From NCBI GenBank assembly GCA_017882335.1, contig JADGPR010000028.1, positions 1 to 35,746 on the forward strand: a DNA stretch of 35,746 nucleotides, read 5' to 3'. Below, piece after piece: positions 1-9,192 of the stretch (position 1 is its first letter; every line of letters starts with the position of its first letter). The position numbers were made by a program, and so were the translations under genes. The notes beneath the pieces were generated by a model, which made no database searches, was not told where the DNA came from, and saw only the letters and a list, made by a program, of their open reading frames with translations. The stretch is from Bacteroidales bacterium (lineage in GTDB: Bacteria; Bacteroidota; Bacteroidia; Bacteroidales; FEN-979).

Positions 1-692
1 CCGGAAGTTTCCGCGACCGGATATGGCATACCGCTTCACGGACATCTGCTATCCCGGGATGACCCACTTTCATGAGCGACAGTTCTTCCCTGATATTTCC
101 ATAGTCGAGGCAGAGTATCGGTTTTTTCGATAGACAGAAGGTAACGTTGAGAATGATGAAACGGCCTTTATTTTGCAATTTGAAGATACTCTCGCGATAC
201 CCAAATCCACATTCCTCTTTTGAAAAAATCCTTTTTTCCCTGGATTCCAGGTCGAAGGCTTCGAGTTCACAGAAGGTATCCTTCATCTCCACACCGTACG
301 CGCCGATGTTCTGAACCGGGCTGGTACCGGCGATCCCTGGTATGGCAGACAGGTTCTCAAGTCCTCCCCAGCCATTGCCCACGCAAAACTTTACGAGGTC
401 ATCCCAGTTTTCACCTGCGTTGGCTTTAACCCACACTGTTTCTTCATCTTCTTTTATGACACAGATCCCTTTCAGTGAAATTTTCATCACGGTTCCGGGA
501 AAATCCTTCGTAAAAAGAATGTTGCTTCCACCTCCAAGGATTAAGAGGGGAAGATGAACATCCTGCGGATTCCCTGCCAGGCTAATAACATCCTCCTCTG
601 TCAGGGCTTCAGCAAAAAAACGGGCCCGGACATCGAGCCCAAATGTGTTGAACGGTTTAAGAGAAATTTCTTCCCGGAGTTGCATATCCATT
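1..692 (-). CDS. murB: UDP-N-acetylenolpyruvoylglucosamine reductase, C-terminus cut by window edge
   Basis: MurB reduces UDP-N-acetylenolpyruvoylglucosamine to UDP-N-acetylmuramate with NADPH and FAD, a cytoplasmic step of peptidoglycan precursor synthesis. About 230 codons are visible, read from an ATG at 692 (a second in-frame ATG lies at 686, giving MQLREE). Seen directly: the FAD-binding GGGSNILF, then PGIAGTSPVQNIGAYGVE, then CGFGYRESIFK, all in the family order. The frame is open to base 1, ending in HIRSRKLP, so the part normally carrying the catalytic Ser (GNAGSFFKNP in relatives) lies outside the window. It is transcribed away from the glycosyltransferase gene across a 118-base gap. 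Identification is firm; only the choice between the two close ATGs is open. Confidence 0.96.
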
Positions 693-704
693 TGAATTCC
701 GTTC

Positions 705-712
705 AAAATTAG
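705..712 (-). promoter_or_regulatory. Bacteroidota-type -7 box for murB
   Basis: On the minus strand this reads TAATTTTG, a full match to the Bacteroidota -7 consensus TAnnTTTG. It lies only 12 bases before the murB ATG, implying a very short leader. I see no clear -33 element. Confidence 0.45.
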
Positions 713-784
713 TTGAATTGGGGTTATCTTTTATCAATGAGGATGATAAAATTGAGTCTCCTTCGAAAGGAATTTTATTTTAGT

Positions 785-792
785 TACTTTTG
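785..792 (+). promoter_or_regulatory. Bacteroidota-type -7 box for the glycosyltransferase pair
   Basis: TACTTTTG matches TAnnTTTG. It includes the first TTG of the downstream reading frame (790-792), which argues that this TTG is promoter sequence and that translation begins at the next TTG (811). No convincing -33 box was found. Confidence 0.5.
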
Positions 793-810
793 CTTATAAG
801 TTCAAAGCCC

Positions 811-1926
811 TTGAAAAGTGTAATCATCTCCGTAACCAACGACCTTGCCACCGACCAGCGCGTGAACCGGGTTTGCAATACACTGGTGAAGATGGGATTC
901 GGGGTGTTGCTCGTCGGAAGGAGGCGAAAACAGAGCCTTCCGCTGAAACCGAGACCATATCGGCTGAAACGGATGCGGCTCATGTTCAACAAAGGACCTT
1001 GTTTCTACGCAGAATACAACATCCGTCTTTTCTTCTTCCTTCTTTTTCACAAAGCCGGCCTGTTGGTTTCCAACGACCTCGATACGCTGCTTGCAAATTA
1101 CCTGGCTTCCTGGATCCGGCGGTTGCCCCTGGTGCATGATTGCCATGAATATTTTCGCGGCGTTCCGGAACTGAACGGAAGAACGGGGACGATCTGTGTC
1201 TGGAAAAAGATCGAAGATCACATTTTCCCGAAACTACGTTCCGTATATGCAGCAAATGCCTCCATTGCAGAAATCTACCGGAAAGAATACGGGAATGATA
1301 TCCGCGTGATCAGGAATGTACCGGTAAGGAAAAAGAATAGTCCTGCAAAAAACAAGTCAGAGCTTGGTATTCCCGCAGATCATAAAATCATTCTTTACCA
1401 GGGCGCAGTAAATGTCGACCGCGGCCTCGATGAGGCGATCCAGGCAATGAAGTTTGTCCGGGAAAAAGCGTACCTGTTAATTATCGGTACCGGCGATGTC
1501 ATAGAGCAACTGAAAAGCCTTTCGTTTAAAGAAGGAGTTAGTGATAAAGTCATCTTTACCGGACCAATCGCTTTTGAAGATCTTCATGAATATACGCTGA
1601 TGGCGGATATCGGCTTATCCATCGAAAAAGATGTCAGTCTGAATTATCACGTCTGCCTGCCAAATAAATTCCTTGACTATATCCAGGCACTGGTCCCTGT
1701 ATTGGTCTCTCCTTTCCCCGAAATGAAACCCATTGTTGAAAAGTACGGGATCGGCGAGATGATTGAAAGTCATGATCCGCAGTATCTTGCAACTAAATGT
1801 GACAACCTTCTGAGCCAGGATAAAAAATTATCCTTCTTTCGTGATAACCTGCAAAAGGCAGCCACTGACCTTTGCTGGGAAAATGAGGAGCAGGAATTAA
1901 TGAACATCTATCGACCTTATGTCTGA
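811..1926 (+). CDS. GT-B glycosyltransferase (GT4-like), non-ATG start
   Basis: Predicted cytoplasmic or membrane-associated glycosyltransferase of about 371 residues, probably adding a sugar to a cell-surface glycan; donor and acceptor are unknown. The N-terminal half holds the conserved-looking VTNDLATDQRVNRV and VHDCHEYFRG. The C-terminal donor domain has LYQGAVNVDRGLDEAI and LLIIGTGD, as in GT4 enzymes, and LPNKFLDYIQALVPVL where typical members have the glutamate-containing nucleotide-sugar motif. No ATG is available: an in-frame stop at 781-783 is followed only by TTG at 790 and 811. I choose 811 because 790 lies inside a promoter-like box and 811 gives MKSVIISVTNDL, a natural family start. 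The stop overlaps the next gene by 8 bases, so the two are probably co-translated. Confidence 0.85.
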   Translation: MKSVIISVTNDLATDQRVNRVCNTLVKMGFGVLLVGRRRKQSLPLKPRPYRLKRMRLMFNKGPCFYAEYNIRLFFFLLFHKAGLLVSNDLDTLLANYLASWIRRLPLVHDCHEYFRGVPELNGRTGTICVWKKIEDHIFPKLRSVYAANASIAEIYRKEYGNDIRVIRNVPVRKKNSPAKNKSELGIPADHKIILYQGAVNVDRGLDEAIQAMKFVREKAYLLIIGTGDVIEQLKSLSFKEGVSDKVIFTGPIAFEDLHEYTLMADIGLSIEKDVSLNYHVCLPNKFLDYIQALVPVLVSPFPEMKPIVEKYGIGEMIESHDPQYLATKCDNLLSQDKKLSFFRDNLQKAATDLCWENEEQELMNIYRPYV

Positions 1927-3067
1927 AGTGCATCTTCATATTATCTCGTTCACGATCCCTTTTCCGCCGAATTACGGAGGAGCAATCGATGTTTTTTTCA
2001 AGATCAAGGCGCTGCATTCGGCTGGGGTAAAAGTCCATTTGCATTGTTTTTCGTACGATCGCAAGCCTTCCCCCGAACTTGAAAAGTACTGCCAGGAGGT
2101 ACATTACTATCCCCGGAAAACCGGACTGAGCTCAGCGTTAACCTGGAAGCCTTACATTGTATATAGCCGCAGATCCGATAAATTGCTTGAGATCTTGCAG
2201 AAAGATGAGTTTCCCATCCTTTTTGAAGGGCTTCACAGTTGTTATTATTTATCTCATCCTGCACTAAAGAACAGAACCAAGATCTACCGTGAAAGCAACA
2301 TTGAGCACCTGTATTATTATCATTTATCGAAAGCCGAAACGAACCTCCCGAAAAAATTCTATTATATCTTATCAAGCTTGAAATTGCGGGCTTTCCAGGG
2401 CATCCTTTCCCATGCCTCCATGATGCTGACTGTTTCCAGGGAAGACAATGAATACCTTTCAGGGAAATTTTCCTGGATCCCGGTTGAGTACCTTCCCAGC
2501 TTTCATAAGGATGATGAAATAAAAAGCTTGCCGGGGATGGGGGATTTTGCCCTCTACCAGGGAAACCTGAGCGTAGCGGAGAATGAAAAAGCCGCGGAGT
2601 ACCTTGTAAATGAAGTTTTCAGGGAAACCGGCATTCGTTTTATTATTGCCGGAATGAATCCATCCGGGACATTGGAAAAACTCGCGAGCCAGTTCCCGAA
2701 TGTGACCCTTATCCCCAATCCGACGGATGAAGAAATGTGTGAACTAATCAGTACTGCACAGGTCAACATCCTCGTCACCTTCCAGCCAACCGGGTTAAAA
2801 TTAAAACTGCTCAATGCCCTCTTCAACGGGCGCTATTGTCTTGTGAACCCGGGGATGTTTTCCGGTACGGAACTCGGTGAACTCTGCGAGATCGGGACAA
2901 ATTCTCAGGAACTCCGGCAAAAGGTTGAGGAACTCATGCATCAACCCTTCAACGAAGAAGGACTTTATCTCCGCAGGGAGAAATTACTGAAGTGGCATTC
3001 CAATAGAGAAAATTGCATCCGCCTGCTTAATTTACTATCTTTGTTCTCCAGGCACGGAAATTCCTGA
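1919..3067 (+). CDS. GT-B glycosyltransferase, partner of the preceding gene
   Basis: A 382-residue protein resembling GT4-type glycosyltransferases. The N-terminus has FPPNYGGAIDVFFKIKAL, the glycine-rich acceptor-side loop common in this fold (YGGA at about residues 18-21). The C-terminal half has FALYQGNLSVAENEKAAEYL, IRFIIAGMNPSG and PTGLKLKLLNALFNGRYCLV, matching the donor-domain order. No signal peptide or membrane segment is seen. It starts 8 bases inside the upstream glycosyltransferase, the usual sign of translational coupling, so both probably act on the same glycan. The specific sugar cannot be read from sequence. The 3' end contains a promoter-like element for the following gene. 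Confidence 0.85.
   Translation: MSEVHLHIISFTIPFPPNYGGAIDVFFKIKALHSAGVKVHLHCFSYDRKPSPELEKYCQEVHYYPRKTGLSSALTWKPYIVYSRRSDKLLEILQKDEFPILFEGLHSCYYLSHPALKNRTKIYRESNIEHLYYYHLSKAETNLPKKFYYILSSLKLRAFQGILSHASMMLTVSREDNEYLSGKFSWIPVEYLPSFHKDDEIKSLPGMGDFALYQGNLSVAENEKAAEYLVNEVFRETGIRFIIAGMNPSGTLEKLASQFPNVTLIPNPTDEEMCELISTAQVNILVTFQPTGLKLKLLNALFNGRYCLVNPGMFSGTELGELCEIGTNSQELRQKVEELMHQPFNEEGLYLRREKLLKWHSNRENCIRLLNLLSLFSRHGNS
3013..3043 (+). promoter_or_regulatory. Promoter for the universal stress protein gene, inside the upstream CDS
   Basis: TTG at 3013-3015, 20 bases, then TATCTTTG at 3036-3043: this is the best -33/-7 pair in the window by eye. It would start RNA near 3050 and give a leader of about 40 bases before the ATG at 3090. 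It implies independent transcription from within the last codons of the glycosyltransferase gene. Confidence 0.6.
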
Positions 3068-3089
3068 ACACAACACCAATAATTATTCT

Positions 3090-3962
3090 ATGAAAAAGAT
3101 CCTTATCCCTGTTGATTTTTCCGGGCATACTGATATTGCATGCACTTATGCCCTGGAAATAGCCGGTAAAGGAGGCGCAGTGATACGCCTTTTTCATACA
3201 TATTCAGACCAGTTCATCATCGCCGATAGCTCTTTTCCGGATGCCATCGACATGAGCACCATGTATAATGAAGAATTGCTGAAGGAAGTTTTTCACCAGT
3301 CAGAGAAGAAAATGGAAATCTTACAGGCGGATCTGGAGGAAAAGATCAGAAAGAACAACTGGAAAGACATTGAATTCCAGGTCACCCTTGTGGGCGGGGA
3401 GATCGAGAGCGAGCTCAACGATCTGTGCAAGGAGTTTCATCCCGACCTCGTGGTCATGGGAACCCGCGGAACCGGAAAAACGCTCAATATGTGGGGAAGG
3501 GTTTCCACCCACATCATCAATCATGCAAAGATCCCTGTTTTGATTGTTCCGGATATTAAAAAATTCAAAGGGTTTCATAAGATCATGCTGGCAGCAGATT
3601 TATCCGACAAGAATGAAGATTCGGTTCGTAAGATCTTTTCCTTATTCAGTGAATTTCCATTCCACCTGAGCTGTATTCATTTCCTGATTAAAGAAGATAA
3701 ATCCGAAGAAAATGAAAAAATGGAAAAACTTCGGAAATCGTTCGAAAAAGAGGAAAAATCAGGAAAGATTTCCTTTGAGATGGTGGAAGTGCTGACGGAC
3801 AAACAAACCGTGATCAACCAGGTGATCGAAAGCCAATCCATCGACCTGATTGCTTTCCAACCGCACAAACACGGGGTGTTTGATACCCTGTTTACCCATA
3901 AAATAACGAAAAAGAATTTCCAGGCAACGAATGTTCCCTTACTGGCATTGCCCCTCTGCTGA
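3090..3962 (+). CDS. Universal stress protein, two UspA domains in tandem
   Basis: A 290-residue cytoplasmic protein. Domain 1 (about residues 1-150) begins KKILIPVDFSGHTDIACTYALEIA and carries VVMGTRGTGKTLNMWGRVST followed by HAKIPVLIVP. Domain 2 (about 160-290) begins IMLAADLSDKNEDSVRKIF and ends NVPLLALPLC. In ATP-binding Usp proteins the signature is G-2x-G-9x-G-(S/T). Domain 1 has one residue fewer and Arg in place of Ser/Thr, and domain 2 lacks the motif, so ATP binding is doubtful. Usp proteins are linked to stress survival, but the exact role here is unknown. The gene faces the LysM gene tail to tail with only 4 bases between them and no visible terminator. Start ATG follows an A/T-rich leader. 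Confidence 0.9.
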   Translation: MKKILIPVDFSGHTDIACTYALEIAGKGGAVIRLFHTYSDQFIIADSSFPDAIDMSTMYNEELLKEVFHQSEKKMEILQADLEEKIRKNNWKDIEFQVTLVGGEIESELNDLCKEFHPDLVVMGTRGTGKTLNMWGRVSTHIINHAKIPVLIVPDIKKFKGFHKIMLAADLSDKNEDSVRKIFSLFSEFPFHLSCIHFLIKEDKSEENEKMEKLRKSFEKEEKSGKISFEMVEVLTDKQTVINQVIESQSIDLIAFQPHKHGVFDTLFTHKITKKNFQATNVPLLALPLC

Positions 3963-3966
3963 TGCA

Positions 3967-5415
3967 CTATTTAAGGATGATCCTTTTCAGGCGGTAATTG
4001 CCGTATTCATACATTTCCCAATACTGGTTCTCGAACCCGTTTTCTTCTGAAGAAGAAAAACGGAAATCCGTCTGCAGTGATTTCATGTGTAAATCAGGAA
4101 TGCAACGGTCGAAAGATCTGCCGTATTTCCACAGGGCAGTAACAAAATAGAAGGTAATATCAAACCCCTGGAACGCCAGCGGCTCCGGATCCGTCTGATA
4201 ACGATCCTGGTACATGGAAACGAATTTCTTCACCCCGGGATCATCATAATCTACAAACCAGGGAGCCATGACATGGGTTTTCAGGTTCACCAGGTAATCG
4301 GCCTCAATATCGTCAAACCGGTCCCACCGGGGCAGCCCAAGGAGTGTCACGCTAAATTCATTCCGGTGTTCGTTGAGTTTTGTGACCACATCAAGGACAT
4401 AGGATTTATTATCCGAAATCAAAACGATGATATTCCCTTTATTCTTCGATAAAAGGCTGATCACCTCTCCATATCCATCTGCCTGGTGCACATCCGCTTT
4501 TTGTTCCTCCATCGCTGTCATGATATTATCTGCAGTGGCTTTATTCATCCTTTGATGATCACTGATCACAACAATATTACTGTCCTCAAAACCGGATTGC
4601 AGGTACTTAATCAATTCAGTGAACTGGGTTTTTAAAGAAGGCCGCACTTTGAAGACCTTTTTGTTTCCCTCCAGGATCAGGTCGCGTTCCGACAGCGGGT
4701 TGACGATCGAAATGTCGTTTTCTTCAGCGAAATCAGCAACCAATTGGAAGTTCCGGTGGTACATCATCCCGATGATGAGATCCATTTTCCTGAGTTCGGG
4801 ATTCTGCAGAAGCTTCAGTGTTTTCAATGTATCCCGTTCTGCATCATACACAGTCACTTTCAGGGATACGCCGGTTTCCTTCAACGAATCGAGCGCCATC
4901 AGGAATCCCTCATAAAACGGGACAAATTGCAACGGCCTGTTTTCCTGTGCCGTAGCATCGGGATCAGGGTCGACATCCATTTGCGTCACATCGCTGAGAT
5001 AGAGCGGGATCATCAATGCGATGTTGTAGGTGGTTTTCATTGAAGATTTGTCCTTCCCGCAAGGAAGAAGTTCTTCGTCTTTGGATTTAGCTGTTTGCTT
5101 AATATCTTCGGGGATTGCTTTGGTTTGTTTTTTAAGAGATTCTGTAGTTCCGTGTGCAGGGATCCTGATCTTCTGTCCCGATTTAATTCCTTCCCTGACC
5201 TCCGGGTTTTCCTGTATTATCTCGTTGATATCAGCTTCATAGGCCTTTGCTATCATATAGAGGGTCTGCCCTCTTTTAACCGTATGGATATAAAATTCTT
5301 TCCCGTTAACTTTTTCAATTATTGTGGATCTCATCTGCCGTAGACTCTCCTGGGCATAAGAAGGCAAGGATATAACTCCTGATAGCAGGATCACGATGAA
5401 GAGGATCTTTTTCAT
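3967..5415 (-). CDS. Secreted LysM plus type 1 periplasmic-binding-fold protein
   Basis: A 482-residue exported protein. Residues 1-21 form a signal peptide ending SYAQ. Residues about 42-87 are one LysM domain (YIHTVKRGQTLYMIAKAYEA through IKSGQKIRIP), which binds glycan chains of peptidoglycan. A polar linker follows, then from about residue 130 a domain resembling type 1 periplasmic binding proteins of branched amino-acid transporters: YNIALMIPLYL, PFYEGFLMALDSL, MDLIIGMMYH, IVNPLSERD, LAFQGFDITFYFVTALWKYG. No permease or ATPase gene is near, so transport is unlikely. A peptidoglycan-associated sensor or enzyme activator is a better guess. It is the last gene of the minus-strand run, 10 bases after guaA. 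Confidence 0.82.
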   Translation of the reverse strand: MKKILFIVILLSGVISLPSYAQESLRQMRSTIIEKVNGKEFYIHTVKRGQTLYMIAKAYEADINEIIQENPEVREGIKSGQKIRIPAHGTTESLKKQTKAIPEDIKQTAKSKDEELLPCGKDKSSMKTTYNIALMIPLYLSDVTQMDVDPDPDATAQENRPLQFVPFYEGFLMALDSLKETGVSLKVTVYDAERDTLKTLKLLQNPELRKMDLIIGMMYHRNFQLVADFAEENDISIVNPLSERDLILEGNKKVFKVRPSLKTQFTELIKYLQSGFEDSNIVVISDHQRMNKATADNIMTAMEEQKADVHQADGYGEVISLLSKNKGNIIVLISDNKSYVLDVVTKLNEHRNEFSVTLLGLPRWDRFDDIEADYLVNLKTHVMAPWFVDYDDPGVKKFVSMYQDRYQTDPEPLAFQGFDITFYFVTALWKYGRSFDRCIPDLHMKSLQTDFRFSSSEENGFENQYWEMYEYGNYRLKRIILK

Positions 5416-5425
5416 TCCTGAATGT

Positions 5426-6955
5426 TTATTCCCATTCGATGGTGGCAGGCGGTTTTGAGCTGATGTCGTAAACGACCCTGTTCACCCCTCTCACTCTATT
5501 GATGATCTCATTGGAAATCCGGGCAAGAACATCATAGGGAAGCTGTGCCCAGTCGGCCGTCATTCCATCGGTGGAAGTCACCGCACGAAGACTGACCACA
5601 TTTTCATAGGTTCGTTCATCGCCCATCACTCCAACCGAACGCACCGGCAACAGCACCGAAAATGCCTGCCAGACTGTATCATACAAACCGTTATTCCGAA
5701 GCCCGCTGATGAAGATATCATCCACTTCCTGTAAAAGTTTCACGCGTTCCCGGGTGATCTCTCCCAGGATGCGAACGGCTAGTCCCGGCCCGGGAAAGGG
5801 ATGCCTGCTGATCAGGTCATTTTCGATCCCAAGTGTTCTTCCTACTTTCCTCACTTCATCCTTAAACAAACTTTTCAAAGGTTCAACGATTTTGAGGTTC
5901 AGATGTTTGGGAAGTCCGCCCACGTTATGATGAGATTTAATGGTAGCAGAAGGGCCTTTTACCGATACCGATTCGATCACATCCGGGTAGATGGTTCCCT
6001 GTGCCAGCCAGTGAATGCCCTTGATCTTCCTGGCTTCCGCCTCGAAAACATCGATAAATATTTTCCCGATGATCTTTCTTTTCTTCTCAGGGTCGGAAAC
6101 ACCATCCAAAGCATCCAGGAAAAGTCCGGATGCATCCACGCCCTTTACGTTCAGGTGCATGTGTTGATAAGAATCGAGAACCTTCTGAAATTCATTTTTC
6201 CTGAGAAGCCCGTTATTGACGAAAATGCAATGAAGATTAGTTCCGATGGCATTGTGAAGCAATACCCCTGCAACGGTTGAATCGACTCCTCCCGACAACC
6301 CGAGAACCACTTTATCGTCACCGATCGTTTCCTTGAGCCAGGCCACCGTGGATCCGACGAAAGACTCCGGAGTCCAGGATGCGGAACAACCGCAAATATC
6401 GATCAGAAAATTTTTCAGCAGGATGGTTCCTTCAGTAGTATGATAAACTTCAGGATGAAACTGGATGCCATAGGTCTGTTCCCGATCTATGGAAAATCCG
6501 GCTACTTTCACATCCGAAGTGCCGGCGATGACCTTAAAGGATGTCGGTGTCTTCATAATGGTATCTCCATGTGACATCCATACCTGGCTGCCTTTTGACA
6601 TCCCCTTCATCAGCGGGCTCGATCCCTCGATGAAAGAGAGGTTTGCCCGTCCGTATTCCCGGTTGTTTGAAGCTTTCACTTCGCCTCCATCGAATTGTGC
6701 CAGATATTGCGCACCATAACAGACTGCCAGGATGGGAACCTTGGCCCTGAAGGCGGAAAGATCAGGGGCAGGGCAGTTCTTGTCCCTGACGGAAAAGGGA
6801 CTTCCGGAAAGGATCACACCCTTGGTCCATTTTGTGATTTCAGGAATTTTATTGTAGGGATGAATTTCGCAATAGACGTTCAACTCCCGCACACGCCGTG
6901 CGATCAACTGGGTATATTGAGAACCGAAATCGAGGATCAGGATCGTTTCTTGCAT
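5426..6955 (-). CDS. guaA: GMP synthase, glutamine-hydrolysing
   Basis: GuaA converts XMP, ATP and glutamine into GMP in the cytoplasm, the last step of guanine nucleotide synthesis. The 509-residue length fits the family. The N-terminal glutaminase domain shows the nucleophile in [10 protein letters not shown] (Cys79) and GIQFHPEV (His167, Glu169). The ATP pyrophosphatase domain has [11 protein letters not shown] (P-loop about 220-227). The C-terminal dimerisation domain has [18 protein letters not shown] and ends PPATIEWE. I take the ATG at 6955 ([13 protein letters not shown]); an in-frame ATG at 6985 would add ten residues not typical of the family and overlap the M23 gene. It follows the M23 gene by 26 bases and precedes the LysM gene by 10. 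Confidence 0.98.
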   Translation of the reverse strand: MQETILILDFGSQYTQLIARRVRELNVYCEIHPYNKIPEITKWTKGVILSGSPFSVRDKNCPAPDLSAFRAKVPILAVCYGAQYLAQFDGGEVKASNNREYGRANLSFIEGSSPLMKGMSKGSQVWMSHGDTIMKTPTSFKVIAGTSDVKVAGFSIDREQTYGIQFHPEVYHTTEGTILLKNFLIDICGCSASWTPESFVGSTVAWLKETIGDDKVVLGLSGGVDSTVAGVLLHNAIGTNLHCIFVNNGLLRKNEFQKVLDSYQHMHLNVKGVDASGLFLDALDGVSDPEKKRKIIGKIFIDVFEAEARKIKGIHWLAQGTIYPDVIESVSVKGPSATIKSHHNVGGLPKHLNLKIVEPLKSLFKDEVRKVGRTLGIENDLISRHPFPGPGLAVRILGEITRERVKLLQEVDDIFISGLRNNGLYDTVWQAFSVLLPVRSVGVMGDERTYENVVSLRAVTSTDGMTADWAQLPYDVLARISNEIINRVRGVNRVVYDISSKPPATIEWE

Positions 6956-6981
6956 GTTACAAATATAGAAAAAAGATCTGT

Positions 6982-8709
6982 TCAACGGGTCAGCGTGGCC
7001 TGGTAAACCGTTTCATTGCCAACGGCATCTTTGACAACCAGCCGGAAACTGTTTTTACCCGGTTTGATCCGGTCGTCGAACATATAGACCAGAAGGTTGC
7101 TCTTGGCATCGAAATCCATCAGGATCCATTTCCCGTTGAGTGTTCCACGATAAGACTTTATTCCCGAGAGGTTATCTGTGATCTTAAAGCTCAGGTTTTG
7201 TTGTTTGCCCACATTTTTATTTTGCCCTACATTGACCGGTTTAATCACCGGGGGAGTGGTATCGACTGCAACAGCATAATTTCCGAATTCCCGGATCTGG
7301 GTTTTGATAAAATCTTTTTCAAGCATACTGGATTTCCCGCTGAAATGGCCATTCGCATCCACTTTTACGATCAGCGCTTTGCTGATAAGGGCCTTGGGGA
7401 CACCATCGGTTTTGATGGATAAGCTGCAATTGGAATGGATCGGAACAGTTTCGTTCTGCAGGTGGTGAATGGAAGAATAGCTCCCATGAACCGCTGCAGA
7501 AGAATAATAAATAAAATCCAGGTCTTCATAAAGGGCATCGGCGGAAAGGTCAAAAACGATGCCTTCGGCGCTAACATGGTTAATTTTCCCACAGGCCAGC
7601 AGGGTTCCTTTTGGCGTTCTGTTTCCCCGGATCCCCACCGGGAAAGGCAAATGGCTTTTGACCCAGAAGGTTAACCGTGTAGTATTCCCGAAAGCATCTT
7701 TCACAACATAGAGCACTTTATGGGCCTTTTTATCATTAAAATTCACGATGCCATTGTTCCTATTTCTCCCGTACATCGACAGCTTGTTGTTGGGAGCAAT
7801 GTATGAACGCATGATGCGCTGGCCGTTTTTTATAAGCTGGGGATAATCCAGTTCACTGTTGGCATACCGGGTTTCGGCAAATGCAAACCGCTCGATCTTT
7901 TGTGTAAAGTAACAAACGGTATCCACGAAAAGTTCAATGGAAGTGATACCATCCCTGGATCCTGTATCGTTGCTGAAATCCAATGCCTGGATCCCGAAAA
8001 TAATGTTGCCCGAAACCTTAACTGTATCTTTTGAACTCACTTTACATTCAGTTCCTGAAGCATTGACCGCAAGTGTTACCGGGAACCCGGTAAAATTCAC
8101 CATGCTGTTTTCGTCAAAGGGGTAGATCCTCACATTATAGATCTTAGGCGGAGCACTATCCCTGAAAGGCAGGCCAAACAGCATGGGGTTTATGATCTCC
8201 TGTGTCGCTGCATCCCTGATCTCGAAATGCAGGTGGGGCCCTTCTGAAAGCCCGGTATTACCGGAATAAGCGATCACATCACCTTTTTTTACCTTTAAAA
8301 CTCCCGCGTCAATCGGGGTATCCATTTCAAATGATTCCTTCCTGTATTGCTGTTCCCTGATCCAATTCCCGATGGCGCCGTTTAATTTTTTCAGATGGCC
8401 ATAAACGGAAGTGAATCCGTTGGGATGCGTGATGTAAAGGGCTTTTCCGAAACCGGTTGAAGAGATGTTGATCCTTGAAATGGTTCCATCGGCAATGGCG
8501 TACACCGGTTTTCCCTCTTCGCCGCCGGTACGGACATCGAGACCTGAATGGAAATGATTTCTACGAACATCCCCGAAACCGCCGGCCAGGGTGATAGGGA
8601 AATCGACCGGTGAACGGAAATAGTTTTTAGGATAGCGGGATTGTACCTGGGATTGCCCGGGCAGGATCATGCCCAGGATCAATGCAGAAATGAGGATCAG
8701 GTTCTTCAT
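6982..8709 (-). CDS. M23-family metallopeptidase (LytM-type), secreted
   Basis: A 575-residue exported protein, probably a peptidoglycan endopeptidase cutting peptide cross-links in the periplasm. Residues 1-20 are a signal peptide ([10 protein letters not shown]). The LytM domain lies at about 40-185, with zinc ligands visible in HFHSGLD (His54, Asp58) and [10 protein letters not shown] (His159, His161), so it looks catalytically complete. A loop insert (about residues 110-140) separates these motifs. The C-terminal roughly 370 residues have no motif I recognise; they are rich in beta-type sequence and contain [10 protein letters not shown] and [14 protein letters not shown], suggestive of Ig-like folds. 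The start ATG overlaps the HAD stop as ATGA, indicating translational coupling. Expression is probably tied to the upstream genes of the same run. Confidence 0.93.
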   Translation of the reverse strand: MKNLILISALILGMILPGQSQVQSRYPKNYFRSPVDFPITLAGGFGDVRRNHFHSGLDVRTGGEEGKPVYAIADGTISRINISSTGFGKALYITHPNGFTSVYGHLKKLNGAIGNWIREQQYRKESFEMDTPIDAGVLKVKKGDVIAYSGNTGLSEGPHLHFEIRDAATQEIINPMLFGLPFRDSAPPKIYNVRIYPFDENSMVNFTGFPVTLAVNASGTECKVSSKDTVKVSGNIIFGIQALDFSNDTGSRDGITSIELFVDTVCYFTQKIERFAFAETRYANSELDYPQLIKNGQRIMRSYIAPNNKLSMYGRNRNNGIVNFNDKKAHKVLYVVKDAFGNTTRLTFWVKSHLPFPVGIRGNRTPKGTLLACGKINHVSAEGIVFDLSADALYEDLDFIYYSSAAVHGSYSSIHHLQNETVPIHSNCSLSIKTDGVPKALISKALIVKVDANGHFSGKSSMLEKDFIKTQIREFGNYAVAVDTTPPVIKPVNVGQNKNVGKQQNLSFKITDNLSGIKSYRGTLNGKWILMDFDAKSNLLVYMFDDRIKPGKNSFRLVVKDAVGNETVYQATLTR

Positions 8710-9188
8710 AATTTTTCAATAGTTGCAGGCAATTCGGCCATTCCATTGATCACTGAATCGGCTTGCGGAAAAGGACCCTTACGATCTGATGGGTTGAACA
8801 GAATGGTTTTCATTCCTGTGGTTTTTGCGCCAACAATATCTTTTTCATAGTTATCGCCGATCATGATGCAATTTGCCGGATTGGTCCTGAGTTTTTCGAC
8901 CACAAATTTGAAAAATCTTGGATCCGGTTTTTCAAAGCCTATATCCCAGGAAGAAAAAATGAACGAGAAATAACTGTCGGCGCCGACCATGGCAAGTCCT
9001 TTCTTTACTGCTTCCGAGTCCGATTCGCCCGCATTGGTGGCGACGCAACAGGTGTAACCGGCAAGCGCTTTCAACGCATCTTCAGTGCCCGGTACCCATG
9101 CAACTTTTTCCCAGGTAAACATCGGGCCCGGAAGGTTAAAATCCACCATGATCGTATTGCCCCAATCGAAGAGGAGGATTTTTGCCAT
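8706..9188 (-). CDS. HAD-superfamily hydrolase
   Basis: A small 160-residue cytoplasmic protein of the haloacid dehalogenase superfamily. Motif I is LFDWGNTI (nucleophile Asp8), motif II CVATNAGES, motif III the Lys in GFEKPDPRFF, motif IV IGDNYEKDIVGA. In most HAD phosphatases motif I is DxDx(T/V); here the second Asp, the usual acid/base, is Gly. Related FDWGNT proteins exist, so this may be a subfamily feature rather than damage, but phosphatase activity should not be assumed. The substrate is unknown. It lies 4 bases after the dipeptidyl peptidase gene and overlaps the M23 gene by four bases. Confidence 0.88.
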   Translation of the reverse strand: MAKILLFDWGNTIMVDFNLPGPMFTWEKVAWVPGTEDALKALAGYTCCVATNAGESDSEAVKKGLAMVGADSYFSFIFSSWDIGFEKPDPRFFKFVVEKLRTNPANCIMIGDNYEKDIVGAKTTGMKTILFNPSDRKGPFPQADSVINGMAELPATIEKL

Positions 9189-9192
9189 CAGG

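Noticed and set aside
802-1255. Antisense ORFs over the first glycosyltransferase gene, and similar shadow ORFs over other genes
   Set aside because: They lie opposite genes with clear family motifs, have no motifs of their own and show arginine/serine-rich translations typical of wrong frames.
6955-6985. Longer guaA start at 6985
   Set aside because: It would add ten residues unlike the family N-terminus and overlap the M23 stop; ATG 6955 gives the expected [13 protein letters not shown].
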